32,934 nt of DNA, taken from positions 64,806 through 97,739 of the forward strand of contig NZ_KI914752.1 in the NCBI RefSeq assembly GCF_000520515.1. Direction: 5' to 3'. Positions 1 through 7,074 of this stretch are shown piece after piece; positions within the stretch are counted from its first letter, which is position 1; the number at the start of each line of letters is the position of its first letter. The position numbers were made by a program, and so were the translations under genes. The notes below the pieces were generated by a model, which worked only from the letters and a program-made list of their open reading frames with translations, was not told the origin of the DNA and searched no databases. This DNA is from Arthrobacter sp. H20 (GTDB lineage Bacteria; Actinomycetota; Actinomycetes; Actinomycetales; Micrococcaceae).

Positions 1-380
1 GTGGCTGGCCCGGTGGAGCCGTAGCACCCGCCCAACATGTTGATCGACACGGCAAAGTACCGGGTGGTATCGATGGTTTTGCCCGGGCCTACCAGCTGGT
101 CCCACCAGCCTTCCTCAGTCGAGTCCCCGCGGGCAACGTGGGTACTGCCGGTCAGCGCGTGCTGGATGAGGACGGCGTTCGACCCGTCGTCGTTGAGCGT
201 TCCCCAGGTTTCGTAGGCGAGGCAAAGATCGGGGAGATGCCCCCCTGTTTCACAGGTAAAGGGACCCAGGTTGTGGGTGCTAACCACCCCATCAGGGTGC
301 TTGGCTGGCGGTGGCACTCGTCGGGGTTCGCCCGGCTGTCCGGGGCCAGCGCCCTGATGTGTCGTCGGAATGGTTGTCAC
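1..380 (-). CDS. metX: Homoserine O-acetyltransferase, N-terminal part (runs off the window)
   Basis: MetX acetylates L-homoserine with acetyl-CoA, giving O-acetylhomoserine for direct sulfhydrylation to homocysteine in the cytoplasm. Reading the minus strand in one open frame gives LAYETWGTL, then NAVLIQHALTGSTHVARGD, STEEGWWDQLVGPGKTIDTT and SINMLGGCYGSTGPA, which are classic MetX alpha/beta-hydrolase segments. The nucleophile serine and the rest of the triad lie beyond base 1. No ATG fits the N-terminus. The GTG at 378-380 (protein MTTIPTTHQGAG...) has an AAGGCGGG stretch about 8 nt upstream and begins just after the riboswitch, so I chose it. The first ~30 residues are Pro/Gly-rich and not family-like, so the start is less certain than the identity. 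The gene is very probably controlled by the SAM-responsive leader immediately upstream. Confidence 0.93.
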   Translation of the reverse strand, partial: MTTIPTTHQGAGPGQPGEPRRVPPPAKHPDGVVSTHNLGPFTCETGGHLPDLCLAYETWGTLNDDGSNAVLIQHALTGSTHVARGDSTEEGWWDQLVGPGKTIDTTRYFAVSINMLGGCYGSTGPA

Positions 381-396
381 CGGTATCGCCCGCCTT

Positions 397-533
397 GAAG
401 TCCGCGCTTGCGCCGGGCACCATGCCCGCCGCCTGGTCGTCACCCGGGGCACCCCGCCGCGAAGGAGGGTTGCCGTCCAGCAAGCCGGGGCTCGGTAGAG
501 CGGATAATCCGCTCCGTGCTGGCACTCGTGACC
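397..533 (-). promoter_or_regulatory. SAM-IV-type riboswitch in the metX leader
   Basis: On the minus strand the leader begins GGTCACGAGTGCCAGCA and later has TTGCTGGACGGCAACCCTCC, then GGCGGGGTGCCCCGGGTGA and GACC. These match the conserved SAM-binding core of the SAM-I/SAM-IV clan: P1 is GGTC with GACC, and P2 is CCAGCA with TGCTGG. A perfect 7-bp hairpin (GAGCGGA-TTA-TCCGCTC) sits in the P2 region. After P1 there is a second hairpin (GGGCA-TGG-TGCCC) followed by GCGCAAGCGCGG, the downstream pseudoknot partner typical of SAM-IV in Actinobacteria. SAM-IV elements usually precede methionine and sulfur genes, which fits metX. The element ends about 17 nt before the chosen GTG start, and its 3' end lies close to the ribosome-binding region, so translational control is plausible. 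Exact ends are estimates. Confidence 0.92.
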
Positions 534-540
534 TGTTCCT

Positions 541-570
541 AGATAACCCGATGGAGACACTCCCGCGCAA
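541..570 (-). promoter_or_regulatory. Candidate promoter for the metX riboswitch transcript
   Basis: On the minus strand TTGCGC (565-570) and TTATCT (541-546) are separated by 18 nt and end 7 nt before the riboswitch begins. Position and spacing suit a housekeeping sigma promoter, but the hexamers are only partial matches. Confidence 0.4.
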
Positions 571-642
571 ATATGTGAACGCCAGGTGACGGCTCTGATA
601 GTCGTTCTCATGCTCGCGCAGGGCGGAACACGGCGAGCCTTC

Positions 643-666
643 TCGAGTTAGGGTCCCCTAAGTCGA
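643..666. repeat. 24-bp imperfect palindrome between metX and the VOC gene
   Basis: The sequence TCGA-G-TTAGGG-TC-CCCTAA-G-TCGA is a two-fold symmetric site: 6+6 perfect core, 2-nt centre and 4-bp outer arms. It lies 31 bp upstream of the VOC start codon and about 75 bp upstream of the metX promoter candidate. It resembles a dimeric repressor operator. A role as a small terminator is less likely because no T-run follows on either strand. Confidence 0.5.
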
Positions 667-697
667 GACCCAGATCACAAAGTGCCAAGATGGGGCC

Positions 698-1339
698 ATG
701 CGCTTGGATCATGTCTCATATGCTTGTGAACCCGACGGCCTCGTAGCAACCGCCGGGAGGATTTCCGATGCCCTGGGTGTCGACCCGGTGAAGGGTGGTG
801 TGCACCCCCGATTCGGCACGCGGAATATGATCTTTCCGATGCTGAATGGCCAGTACCTTGAGGTGGTCGAGGTCCTGAATCACCCCGCCTCGGACAAGGC
901 CCCATTTGGACAAGCGGTCCGTGCCCGGTCTGAAGCTGGCGGGGGTTGGATGGGTTGGTGCGTCGCGGTCGATGATCTGGAACCCTTTGAAGCCAGGCTC
1001 GGGCGCAGCGCCGTGCCGGGCAACCGCAAATTCCCTGACGGACAGGAACTCACCTGGCAGCAGATCGGCATCAAGGGGCTGATCGCCGACCCGCAGGTTC
1101 CCTACATGCTGAGGTGGGATGACGGCACTGAGGCGCTGCACCCCTCACAGGCCAAGCCGGCGTCGGTGCGGCTCGATTCGCTGACCATCGCTGGCTCACC
1201 CGCCCGGATCGCTGAATGGCTGGGGACCCCGGCGACCGAACCGCTGGACGGCGTGGTTGTGCAGTGGGTAGCCCCAAACGGCACGCCCGGTATCATGTCG
1301 GTGACCTTCGAAACAGCCAACGGGCTGGTCGAAATCTAG
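698..1339 (+). CDS. VOC-superfamily glyoxalase-like protein
   Basis: This 213-residue cytoplasmic protein begins MRLDHVSYACEPDGL. The LDHVSYA start is the usual opening of a glyoxalase/bleomycin-resistance (VOC) module, and the histidine is a potential metal ligand. The layout resembles the glyoxalase-like domain family (PF13468 type): an N-terminal beta-alpha-beta module, a Trp/Gly-rich centre (GGGWMGWCVAVDDL) and a C-terminal half with SVRLDSLTIAGSPARIAEWLG and GIMSVTFETANG that repeats the fold. No specific substrate can be assigned. The start ATG has an AAGATGGGG stretch 2-8 nt upstream. It stands alone between divergent metX and the convergent CPBP gene, so it is probably monocistronic. 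Confidence 0.75.
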   Translation: MRLDHVSYACEPDGLVATAGRISDALGVDPVKGGVHPRFGTRNMIFPMLNGQYLEVVEVLNHPASDKAPFGQAVRARSEAGGGWMGWCVAVDDLEPFEARLGRSAVPGNRKFPDGQELTWQQIGIKGLIADPQVPYMLRWDDGTEALHPSQAKPASVRLDSLTIAGSPARIAEWLGTPATEPLDGVVVQWVAPNGTPGIMSVTFETANGLVEI

Positions 1340-1369
1340 CCAGCTACCTGGGGCGACCGGGAGCCTCGG

Positions 1370-2188
1370 CTAATCACCGATCCCGATCGCCGAACCGAAG
1401 AGGGCGAACCCCACAAAACCGGCAATGTCCAACAGCGCATGGGCAATGACCAGCGGCATCACCCGCTTGGTCCTGGTGTACGCATACCCGAAGATCAGGC
1501 CCATGATGAAGTTACCGATGAACGGCCCGAAGCCCTGGTACAGGTGGTAGCTGCCGCGAAGCAGGGCGCTGGTAACAATGACGACCGGCGTTGACCAGCG
1601 GAGCTGGCCCAGCCGGTGAAACAGGTAGCCCACCACAATGACCTCCTCGACCACAGCATGGCGCAGTGCTGACAGGATCAGCACCGGCACCGTCCACCAG
1701 TAGGCGTCAAGCGCCGCCGGTTCGATAGCGGTCGTGATGCCCAGCGCCCGCCCGGCCGCGTAGATCCCGAGCGTGCCGACGCCGATCACCGCGGCCAGGC
1801 CGAAGCCCAGGCCGAAGTCGACCTTCGGTCGGCTGAACGTGAAGCCGAGGGTGCGGAATGCCGATTTGCCGGGCTCGGTCAGCAGGAACAGGACGAGTAA
1901 GACAGGGATCAGCGCGAAGAAGATCCCGAGCAACTGGTAGGTGAGGTCAAAATACTGGCGGTCGTTGAGCACCGGATTCAGCCGGGTGGTTTGAGCCGCC
2001 AGCGGCGCCTGGCTCATCTTGTCGAGCAGGTTCACTATCGCGTAGACAGCTGATTGTCCGAGGGACAGCCCCAGGACAATGGCAATTTCGGCGGTGATTC
2101 GGCGGCGCTGGGCGGGCGCCAGGCTCGCCACCGTGGTCGGGGCCGGCGAAGCGGACGGCGAGGGCGCATCGGTAGACATGCCAGCCAT
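1370..2188 (-). CDS. CPBP-family intramembrane metalloprotease-like protein
   Basis: This is a 272-residue polytopic membrane protein with about seven or eight hydrophobic segments after a Pro/Ser/Ala-rich cytoplasmic N-terminus. The CPBP (Abi/Rce1-type) signatures are visible. They are VVEEVIVVGYLFHRL (glutamate pair), LLRGSYHLYQG (second motif histidine) and IAHALLD (third motif His...Asp). The usual EExxxR arginine is replaced by Val. Family members process prenylated or peptide substrates or act in self-immunity; nothing here identifies a substrate. It starts 20 nt after the DeoR regulator on the same strand and may be the last gene of the sugar operon. Two starts are possible: ATG 2188 or ATG 2179 (MSTDAPSPS), the latter with AGGA at better spacing. 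Confidence 0.85.
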   Translation of the reverse strand: MAGMSTDAPSPSASPAPTTVASLAPAQRRRITAEIAIVLGLSLGQSAVYAIVNLLDKMSQAPLAAQTTRLNPVLNDRQYFDLTYQLLGIFFALIPVLLVLFLLTEPGKSAFRTLGFTFSRPKVDFGLGFGLAAVIGVGTLGIYAAGRALGITTAIEPAALDAYWWTVPVLILSALRHAVVEEVIVVGYLFHRLGQLRWSTPVVIVTSALLRGSYHLYQGFGPFIGNFIMGLIFGYAYTRTKRVMPLVIAHALLDIAGFVGFALFGSAIGIGD

Positions 2189-2208
2189 CCTAATAGGCGT
2201 TCCTGAGG

Positions 2209-3009
2209 TTAGTCAGTCACCACCATTTGAGCGACAATCACTGCTGTGCCGTGGTCCTCGAATGATTGCTGCTGCTCGGGAGTGATCCCGGAATCGGTAA
2301 TCAGGTTACTGAAGGTGTAGCCGGTCATGGTGGCAAAACACCTGGTGCCGATCTTCGAGGAGTCAGCGACAACATAGGCTCTCGACGCCCGCTTGGCAAC
2401 CATCGCGTTGACAGCTGCTTCACCCTCGTCGCTGATGGTGGGGCCGACAATCGGGTCCAGTCCGTTGACTCCCACGAACGCGAAGTCAAGGGCCACCCGT
2501 TGCAGGACGGCGTCGGCGTAGGACCCCACCAGTTCGTAGGACCGGGGGTTGACGATGCCGCCGGTGACCATGATTTTGAAGTTCGGCCGGACGGCCAGTT
2601 GGGCGGCGATGTTGATCGCGTTGGTGACCACAGTGAGGGTTGGCTTTTTTGAGGGTTCCATCAGGTCACTACGCTTGCTCAGCGCCGACGCGATCGCTGT
2701 GCTGGTGGTGCCCCCGCACAGGCCGATCACCGCGCCCTTCGGGATCAGCTCACTTGCGGCTTGAGCGATTGCCCGCTTCTGCCCGGCGTGCGGGTCACGG
2801 TTGTACCTCCCCGGCAGGTCGTAGGCGACTGTTTCGATTGTCGCCCCGCCATGGGTGCGGGTGAGCAGCCGCTGCTCCGCGAGACTGTCCAGGTCCCGCC
2901 TGGCTGTCGCCGGCGACACCTTGAGCTTGTTGACAATCTCCTCAACGTCCACCTGACTCGCCTCGGACAGCAGGTCGAGGATGGCGCTGAGCCGTTCGGC
3001 GCGCTTCAT
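2209..3009 (-). CDS. DeoR/GlpR-family transcriptional regulator of the sugar operon
   Basis: This 266-residue DNA-binding repressor has an N-terminal DeoR helix-turn-helix: RLSAILDLLSEASQVDVEEI, then LKVSPATARRDLDSLAEQRL and LTRTHGGA. The C-terminal DeoR effector domain carries GLCGGTTSTAIASAL, VVTNAINIAAQLA and VTGGIVNPRSYELVG, a fold that senses phosphorylated sugars. Its ATG overlaps the aldolase stop by 4 bp (ATGA), with an AAAGGAA site upstream, so it is co-translated with the catabolic genes. It is the obvious local regulator of both this operon and the divergent ABC transporter, with a sugar phosphate from the pathway as the likely inducer (inference). Family members of this kind include AgaR, GatR, LacR and FruR. 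Confidence 0.93.
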   Translation of the reverse strand: MKRAERLSAILDLLSEASQVDVEEIVNKLKVSPATARRDLDSLAEQRLLTRTHGGATIETVAYDLPGRYNRDPHAGQKRAIAQAASELIPKGAVIGLCGGTTSTAIASALSKRSDLMEPSKKPTLTVVTNAINIAAQLAVRPNFKIMVTGGIVNPRSYELVGSYADAVLQRVALDFAFVGVNGLDPIVGPTISDEGEAAVNAMVAKRASRAYVVADSSKIGTRCFATMTGYTFSNLITDSGITPEQQQSFEDHGTAVIVAQMVVTD

Positions 3010-3875
3010 TCAGCATTTCCTTTCCTGGCGGAATGGCCTGCCGCCGCCGCGAACAGGGTTAGCAGACGCGCCGTTTCTGGCTCGATGGCCGCACGCCCTG
3101 CGCCAATGTATTTGCGCGGGTCCACCGCGCTCGGATTGTGTTCGAGATACAGACGCACCGCGCGGGTGGAGAGGTGGTTCAAATGAGTGGAAACGTTGAT
3201 CTTGGTCATTCCGGACCGGATTGCCGCGGCGAGTGTGTGATCGGAGACCCCTGAGGACCCGTGCAGCACCAGCGGCACGTCCAGTGCCGACTTAAGCACG
3301 GCAATGAGGTTCAGGTCCAACTCGGCACTCCGCTGGGTCATCGCGTGTGAGGAGCCGACCGCAACGGCGAGGGCGTCAACGCCGGTGGCCGCCACGAATG
3401 CGGCGGCCTCCGCCGGGTTCGTTCTGACGCCCGGGGCGTGCGCGCCGTCCTTACCCCCGATCCTGCCCAACTCCGCCTCGACATACACACCGCGCTCCCG
3501 TGCGTAGGCGGCGACACAGGTGGTGGTGGCAACATTGGCGTCGAAGTCGAGGGCCGCGCCGTCGAACATCACCGATCCGAACCCGAGGTCCACTGCCGCG
3601 AACGCCAACTCGGGATCCTCCGCATGGTCCAGATGCACGGCGACTGGAACCTGCGCAGACCGGGCGATGGCCAGGGTGGCGAGCGCGATCGGTTCCAGCC
3701 GCCGGTGGTACTTCACGCAGTTTTCGGAAATCTGGAGGATCACCGGCAGCCCCGCTGCTTCGGCTCCAGCCACAAGGGCCTCGGCGGTTTCTAACTGGAT
3801 GACGTTGAAGGCTCCAATGCCGGCCTGGGTTGCTGCAGCGGCGGTCATTAGATCACGGGTCGGGATGAGGGTCAT
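3006..3875 (-). CDS. Class II fructose/tagatose-bisphosphate aldolase
   Basis: This 289-residue zinc-dependent aldolase is of the GatY/KbaY/FbaA type. It would split a ketohexose 1,6-bisphosphate into dihydroxyacetone phosphate and glyceraldehyde 3-phosphate. Visible active-site features are GAFNVIQLE at the N-terminus, HLDHAED (catalytic Asp83 and zinc His84), YVEAELGRIGG (Glu), VGSSHAM (zinc His177), VLHGSSGVSD (zinc His205) and KINVSTHLN (phosphate loop). Length and motif spacing are closer to the short tagatose-bisphosphate aldolases (~285 residues) than to long Fba enzymes. Substrate stereochemistry cannot be read from sequence. It overlaps the preceding kinase by 4 bp and has a good AGGAGG site 8 nt before its ATG. 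It supplies the last step of the predicted pathway. Confidence 0.93.
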   Translation of the reverse strand: MTLIPTRDLMTAAAATQAGIGAFNVIQLETAEALVAGAEAAGLPVILQISENCVKYHRRLEPIALATLAIARSAQVPVAVHLDHAEDPELAFAAVDLGFGSVMFDGAALDFDANVATTTCVAAYARERGVYVEAELGRIGGKDGAHAPGVRTNPAEAAAFVAATGVDALAVAVGSSHAMTQRSAELDLNLIAVLKSALDVPLVLHGSSGVSDHTLAAAIRSGMTKINVSTHLNHLSTRAVRLYLEHNPSAVDPRKYIGAGRAAIEPETARLLTLFAAAAGHSARKGNAE

Positions 3876-4891
3876 GCGCCGGCCTCCTGGTGTGGTTGGT
3901 GATGGTTTGATGGCTGCTGATCTGCCTGGCCGATGCTGACCGTGCGTTCGAGCACCCGATAGCCGGCGTCGAGTTCGCCGGCCGCTGGCATCAGGACTGC
4001 AGCGGCCGACCAGGCGGTCGCCAGCCGCAGCAGGGTCTCCCCGCTGGTGATGCCTGCGGCAAGCACGACGGCGATCGCGGCTACCGCTGCGTCCCCGGCG
4101 CCCGTCGGGTTCCCTTCGAACCGGGGCAGGGTCGCCTGCAGGGGTGGTTCATTCAGCCGGTAGAGGTACATTCCGTGCTCTCCGCAGCTGACCATCACAG
4201 TTCCCGCACCCCTGTCGAGCAGTATCCGGGCACCGCCCGAGATGGTAGTTGACCCTGTCGCTTCCAGGAGTTCCTGATGATTGGGTTTGAGGAAGTCGGC
4301 GCCGGCGTCGGCTGCCGCGAGGAGGGCTCCGCCGGAGGTGTCGATGATACTTCGAAGTCCGTGGGCCCGGGCGCGGCGGACCAGGGACGAGTAGAAATCC
4401 GGCGATGTGCCCTCAGGAAGGCTGCCGGAGCCCACCAGCACACCGGCACCGGTCAGATTTCTCTCCACCACCTGGTGCAGTGCATCCCAATCCGCATCGG
4501 TCAGGGGCCAGCCGGCCTCATTAAAAATACTCGTCTGCCCTGCCTCACCGTCGACGAAAGCCATGCTTCGTCGAGTGTCAGCTGCTACCTCGGTCAGCTC
4601 ATGCGGGACGCCGCTGCCCACCAGTTCCGCCCTGAACTCGGCGCCCGTTGCACCCCCGACCGGCGCGACAGCGAACGCCTGATGACCGGCCTGATGCACC
4701 ACTCTCGCTACGTTCAGGCCTTTCCCGCCCGCCCTCAACAGCGGAGCAGAGACCCGGTGCGAGGCGCCGGGGACGAGCTTTGGCACTTGGTAGGTGAGGT
4801 CGAGAGCCGGGTTGGCGGTAACGGTGACGATCGGTCCGCGGGGTCGAAGTGGTACTGGAGTGGCGGACTGCTCTGGGTGGCACGCCGTCAT
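3872..4891 (-). CDS. PfkB-family hexose-phosphate kinase (1-phosphofructokinase / tagatose-6-phosphate kinase type)
   Basis: This 339-residue ribokinase-fold enzyme has the LacC/FruK pattern. It shows TVTANPALDLTYQV at the start, GGKGLNVARVVHQAGH (sugar-phosphate-binding glycines), VGSGSLPEG in the middle and NPTGAGDAAVAAIA with the catalytic base Asp267 and anion hole. The family phosphorylates fructose 1-phosphate or tagatose 6-phosphate to the bisphosphate with ATP. Placement directly before a bisphosphate aldolase (4-bp overlap) supports that role, with tagatose 6-phosphate as the working guess. About 20 extra residues precede the kinase fold, and the C-terminal tail is Gln/His-rich (QADQQPSNHHQPHQ). 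The ATG overlaps the stop of the upstream ROK gene, so translation is coupled. Confidence 0.93.
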   Translation of the reverse strand: MTACHPEQSATPVPLRPRGPIVTVTANPALDLTYQVPKLVPGASHRVSAPLLRAGGKGLNVARVVHQAGHQAFAVAPVGGATGAEFRAELVGSGVPHELTEVAADTRRSMAFVDGEAGQTSIFNEAGWPLTDADWDALHQVVERNLTGAGVLVGSGSLPEGTSPDFYSSLVRRARAHGLRSIIDTSGGALLAAADAGADFLKPNHQELLEATGSTTISGGARILLDRGAGTVMVSCGEHGMYLYRLNEPPLQATLPRFEGNPTGAGDAAVAAIAVVLAAGITSGETLLRLATAWSAAAVLMPAAGELDAGYRVLERTVSIGQADQQPSNHHQPHQEAGA

Positions 4892-5841
4892 GGCGTGTCC
4901 AGCAGACTGCGGGCGCGCAGCGCAGCACCGATCAGCCCGGCGTCTTGACCCATTTGTGCCGACAGGAGGACCGGGCGGCGATGGAAGGAGAGGTTTTTCT
5001 CGACCTGTTGGCGTAGCGGGCCGAACAGCGCTTCACCGGCCTGGGCCAGGCCGCCGCCGATCACTACCGCCTCGGTGCCGAGGATCGCCACCAGTTGGGC
5101 GACGCTGAAGGCTAGGGCGGCGACGGCGTCGTCGATCACCCGCCGGGCGATGGTGTCCCCGTTCGCTGCCGCAGCAAACACGCCGCGCGCCCCGCTGACT
5201 GTCAGGCCGCTGAGCCCGGAGTAGCGGCAGGCGATTGCGCCGGCGGAGCCGACGGTTTCCAGGCATCCGTGAAGGCCACAGCTGCAGTCGAGGCCGCCGG
5301 GCACGAGGGCGTGCCCCAGTTCGCCGGCGTATCCGCTGGCCCGCACCCGCTCTCCGCCGGCGAACACGGCGCCGGCGATGCCGGTGCCGATAATCATTAC
5401 CACCACATCGTCAAGCCCGCGGGCCGCGCCGAAGCGCATTTCGGCGTCGCCGGCGGCGCCGACGTCATGTCCGTAGGTGACCGGCAGCCCGGTTGCCTGC
5501 TGCAGCCGCTCGGCGAAGGGAAAGTCACGCCAGCCCAGGTTTGCCGAGTAGATGCCGACGCCGGTGACCTCGTCGACGAGGCCTGGTGCGATCAGACCGA
5601 TGGCCCCGATGCTGTGGTCAGGCCAGGCTGCACGATACTCGGCGAGGAGCTCAGCGGATCGTTGGACAATGCTCTCCCCCGCCACCGCGGTCCTGGCGGG
5701 CGTCGCGGTGCGGCGGACGCCGAGCAGGGCTCCGCTCGGGTCCGCCAGCGCCGACTTCATGTCGGTGCCGCCCACGTCAATGGCGAGCACCAGCTCCGGG
5801 GGAAGCTCCGGGGTCGGGTGCGGCGTCGTCGGTGACCTCAT
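4888..5841 (-). CDS. ROK-family sugar kinase
   Basis: This cytoplasmic ROK kinase (317 residues from ATG 5841) would phosphorylate the imported sugar at C6. The ATP-binding start AIDVGGTDMKSAL is clear. The ROK zinc motif is intact: GELGHALVPGGLDCSCGLHG followed by CLE gives the His and the C-x-C-x4-C cysteines. EAVVIGGGLAQAGE and the C-terminal GLIGAALRA are also typical. The catalytic-loop Asp is in GHDVGAAGDAE, an atypical version of the usual NDxN. There is no helix-turn-helix, so it is an enzyme and not a NagC/XylR-type repressor. A TTG at 5859 extends the frame into the SIS gene, but I preferred the ATG 7 nt after that gene's stop; neither has a strong ribosome site. ROK kinases act on glucose, GlcNAc, ManNAc, GalNAc and allose. 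Confidence 0.9.
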   Translation of the reverse strand: MRSPTTPHPTPELPPELVLAIDVGGTDMKSALADPSGALLGVRRTATPARTAVAGESIVQRSAELLAEYRAAWPDHSIGAIGLIAPGLVDEVTGVGIYSANLGWRDFPFAERLQQATGLPVTYGHDVGAAGDAEMRFGAARGLDDVVVMIIGTGIAGAVFAGGERVRASGYAGELGHALVPGGLDCSCGLHGCLETVGSAGAIACRYSGLSGLTVSGARGVFAAAANGDTIARRVIDDAVAALAFSVAQLVAILGTEAVVIGGGLAQAGEALFGPLRQQVEKNLSFHRRPVLLSAQMGQDAGLIGAALRARSLLDTP

Positions 5842-5848
5842 GGTGGGG

Positions 5849-6778
5849 TTAGGAGCCAAGGACGACTGAGCGGGTCAGGTTGCGCGGCAGGTCGGGGTCC
5901 AGCCCGCGAGCCCGGGCCCTGGCCAGGGTGATCCTATGGATCTGAGCGAGGTCGGCCAGTGGGTGCCGCCCGGTGTGGATGTAGTCGGCGCCGGTGGGGG
6001 CGACGTCGTCGGCCAGCCCCGGAACGTCCTTGCCGAAGAGCCACACCACCCGGCCCGGGGCGGCGATCGAGATAGGTCCGTGCCGGTATTCCATGGCGGG
6101 ATAGGACTCGGTCCAGCCCTGCACTCCTTCGCGCATCTTCAGGCCAGCCTCATGGGCGAGCCCCACGGTCCAGCCGGTGCCGAGGAAGGTGAACTGCTCA
6201 GCGTCGAGCATCTCCGGGCTGACCTCTTCCGCCAGTGCAACCTCGGCGTCCGTCACCGCCTGCTCCAGATCGATGCCTACGGAAGTCAGGAGATAGGCGA
6301 GGGCTGCTGTGGCAAAACGGGTCTGCACCACCGACTGCTCGTCCGCGTAGGGCAGGGCGACGACGTCGTCAGCCAACCCGATCGCCGGCGATTCGACGTC
6401 GCCGATCACGGCGATCACCCGGAGGCTTCCCTTGAGGACGGTCATGAGTTCAAGCACCTCGGTGGTGGTACCCGAGCGGGAGATGGCCACCACTGCGTCG
6501 TAGCCGCGGCCGGCGATGGCCGATGCCTCGGAGGCAGCGAACGCGTCGGTGATTCCCTTGCCGGCGCTCTCGCGGGCGGCGGCGTAGCTTTGCGCCATGA
6601 ACCAGGAGGTGCCACAGCCAATCACCGCGACCCGCTCACCGTGATTGGGAAGCACATCCTCGGCTATCGCCTGGTTGATCGCCTGGCGCCAGACGACTGG
6701 CTGGGAGCGGAGCTCGCGGTCCATGTGCGCTCCGGCAAACACCGAGGATCCAGGTGCCTGGGTGGTGGGTTGGGACAT
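5849..6778 (-). CDS. SIS-domain sugar-phosphate isomerase/deaminase (AgaS/GlmS-like)
   Basis: This 309-residue protein has two sugar-isomerase (SIS) domains. The first shows VAVIGCGTSWFMAQS and AVVAISRSGTTTEVLELM (phosphosugar-binding Ser/Thr). The second begins around TFLGTGWTVGLAHEAGLKMR and continues with ESYPAMEYRHGPISIA. That last segment matches GlmS isomerase domains and AgaS, and the conserved Glu...His-Gly-Pro is present. The glutamine amidotransferase domain of GlmS is absent, so catabolic deamination or isomerisation of an amino-sugar 6-phosphate (for example galactosamine 6-phosphate to tagatose 6-phosphate) is the likely direction. It is the first gene of the minus operon, with AAAGGAG 6 nt before the ATG, and it faces the ABC transporter across a 296-bp control region. 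Which aldose is used remains an inference. Confidence 0.9.
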   Translation of the reverse strand: MSQPTTQAPGSSVFAGAHMDRELRSQPVVWRQAINQAIAEDVLPNHGERVAVIGCGTSWFMAQSYAAARESAGKGITDAFAASEASAIAGRGYDAVVAISRSGTTTEVLELMTVLKGSLRVIAVIGDVESPAIGLADDVVALPYADEQSVVQTRFATAALAYLLTSVGIDLEQAVTDAEVALAEEVSPEMLDAEQFTFLGTGWTVGLAHEAGLKMREGVQGWTESYPAMEYRHGPISIAAPGRVVWLFGKDVPGLADDVAPTGADYIHTGRHPLADLAQIHRITLARARARGLDPDLPRNLTRSVVLGS

Positions 6779-6832
6779 CGGGCGCTCCTTTGTGATAACC
6801 GCGGCGTGGTCCGCGACTGATTAGTGATGACG

Positions 6833-6846
6833 TTTACGGGGGTAAA
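6833..6846. promoter_or_regulatory. Palindrome TTTAC-GGGG-GTAAA, candidate operator of the sugar operon
   Basis: A perfect 5+5 bp inverted repeat with a 4-nt centre lies 55 bp upstream of the SIS-domain gene in the divergent control region. It is a plausible site for the operon's own DeoR regulator or for a global LacI-type regulator. I know of no DeoR consensus that fixes the assignment. Confidence 0.4.
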
Positions 6847-6930
6847 GCAATCAACACCAATCTAACCATCATCGACGCGATTTCGGCAGATGGGGCGCTG
6901 TAACGCTCAGGTATCGATCAGCGCGTCAGC

Positions 6931-6994
6931 TTGACGTGAGACATGGATCACGCAATTATCATTCCACTACGGATGAACAATAATGCTCATTCCA
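6931..6994 (+). promoter_or_regulatory. Candidate promoter and paired TCATTCCA repeats ahead of the ABC transporter
   Basis: TTGACG (6931-6936) and AATTAT (6954-6959) are spaced 17 nt, a fair sigma-70-like promoter. Just downstream the octamer TCATTCCA occurs twice (6959-6966 and 6987-6994), 28 bp apart and so close to the same face of the helix. Between them lies ATGAACAATAATGCTCAT, which has ATGA/TCAT ends. Repeats overlapping the start region look like repressor half-sites. The mRNA leader would be about 105 nt. Confidence 0.4.
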
Positions 6995-7074
6995 AGCGCA
7001 ATACCGTCAACTTGTTGCAAGTATTCCTGTGCCAGCTGGAGCAGCTGCACCACCTTTGGGAAAACGAGGAAACC

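Noticed and set aside
6943-7074. In-frame upstream extension of the binding-protein gene
   Set aside because: It adds 44 polar residues before a good lipoprotein signal and has no ribosome site; GAGGA before ATG 7075 decides the start.
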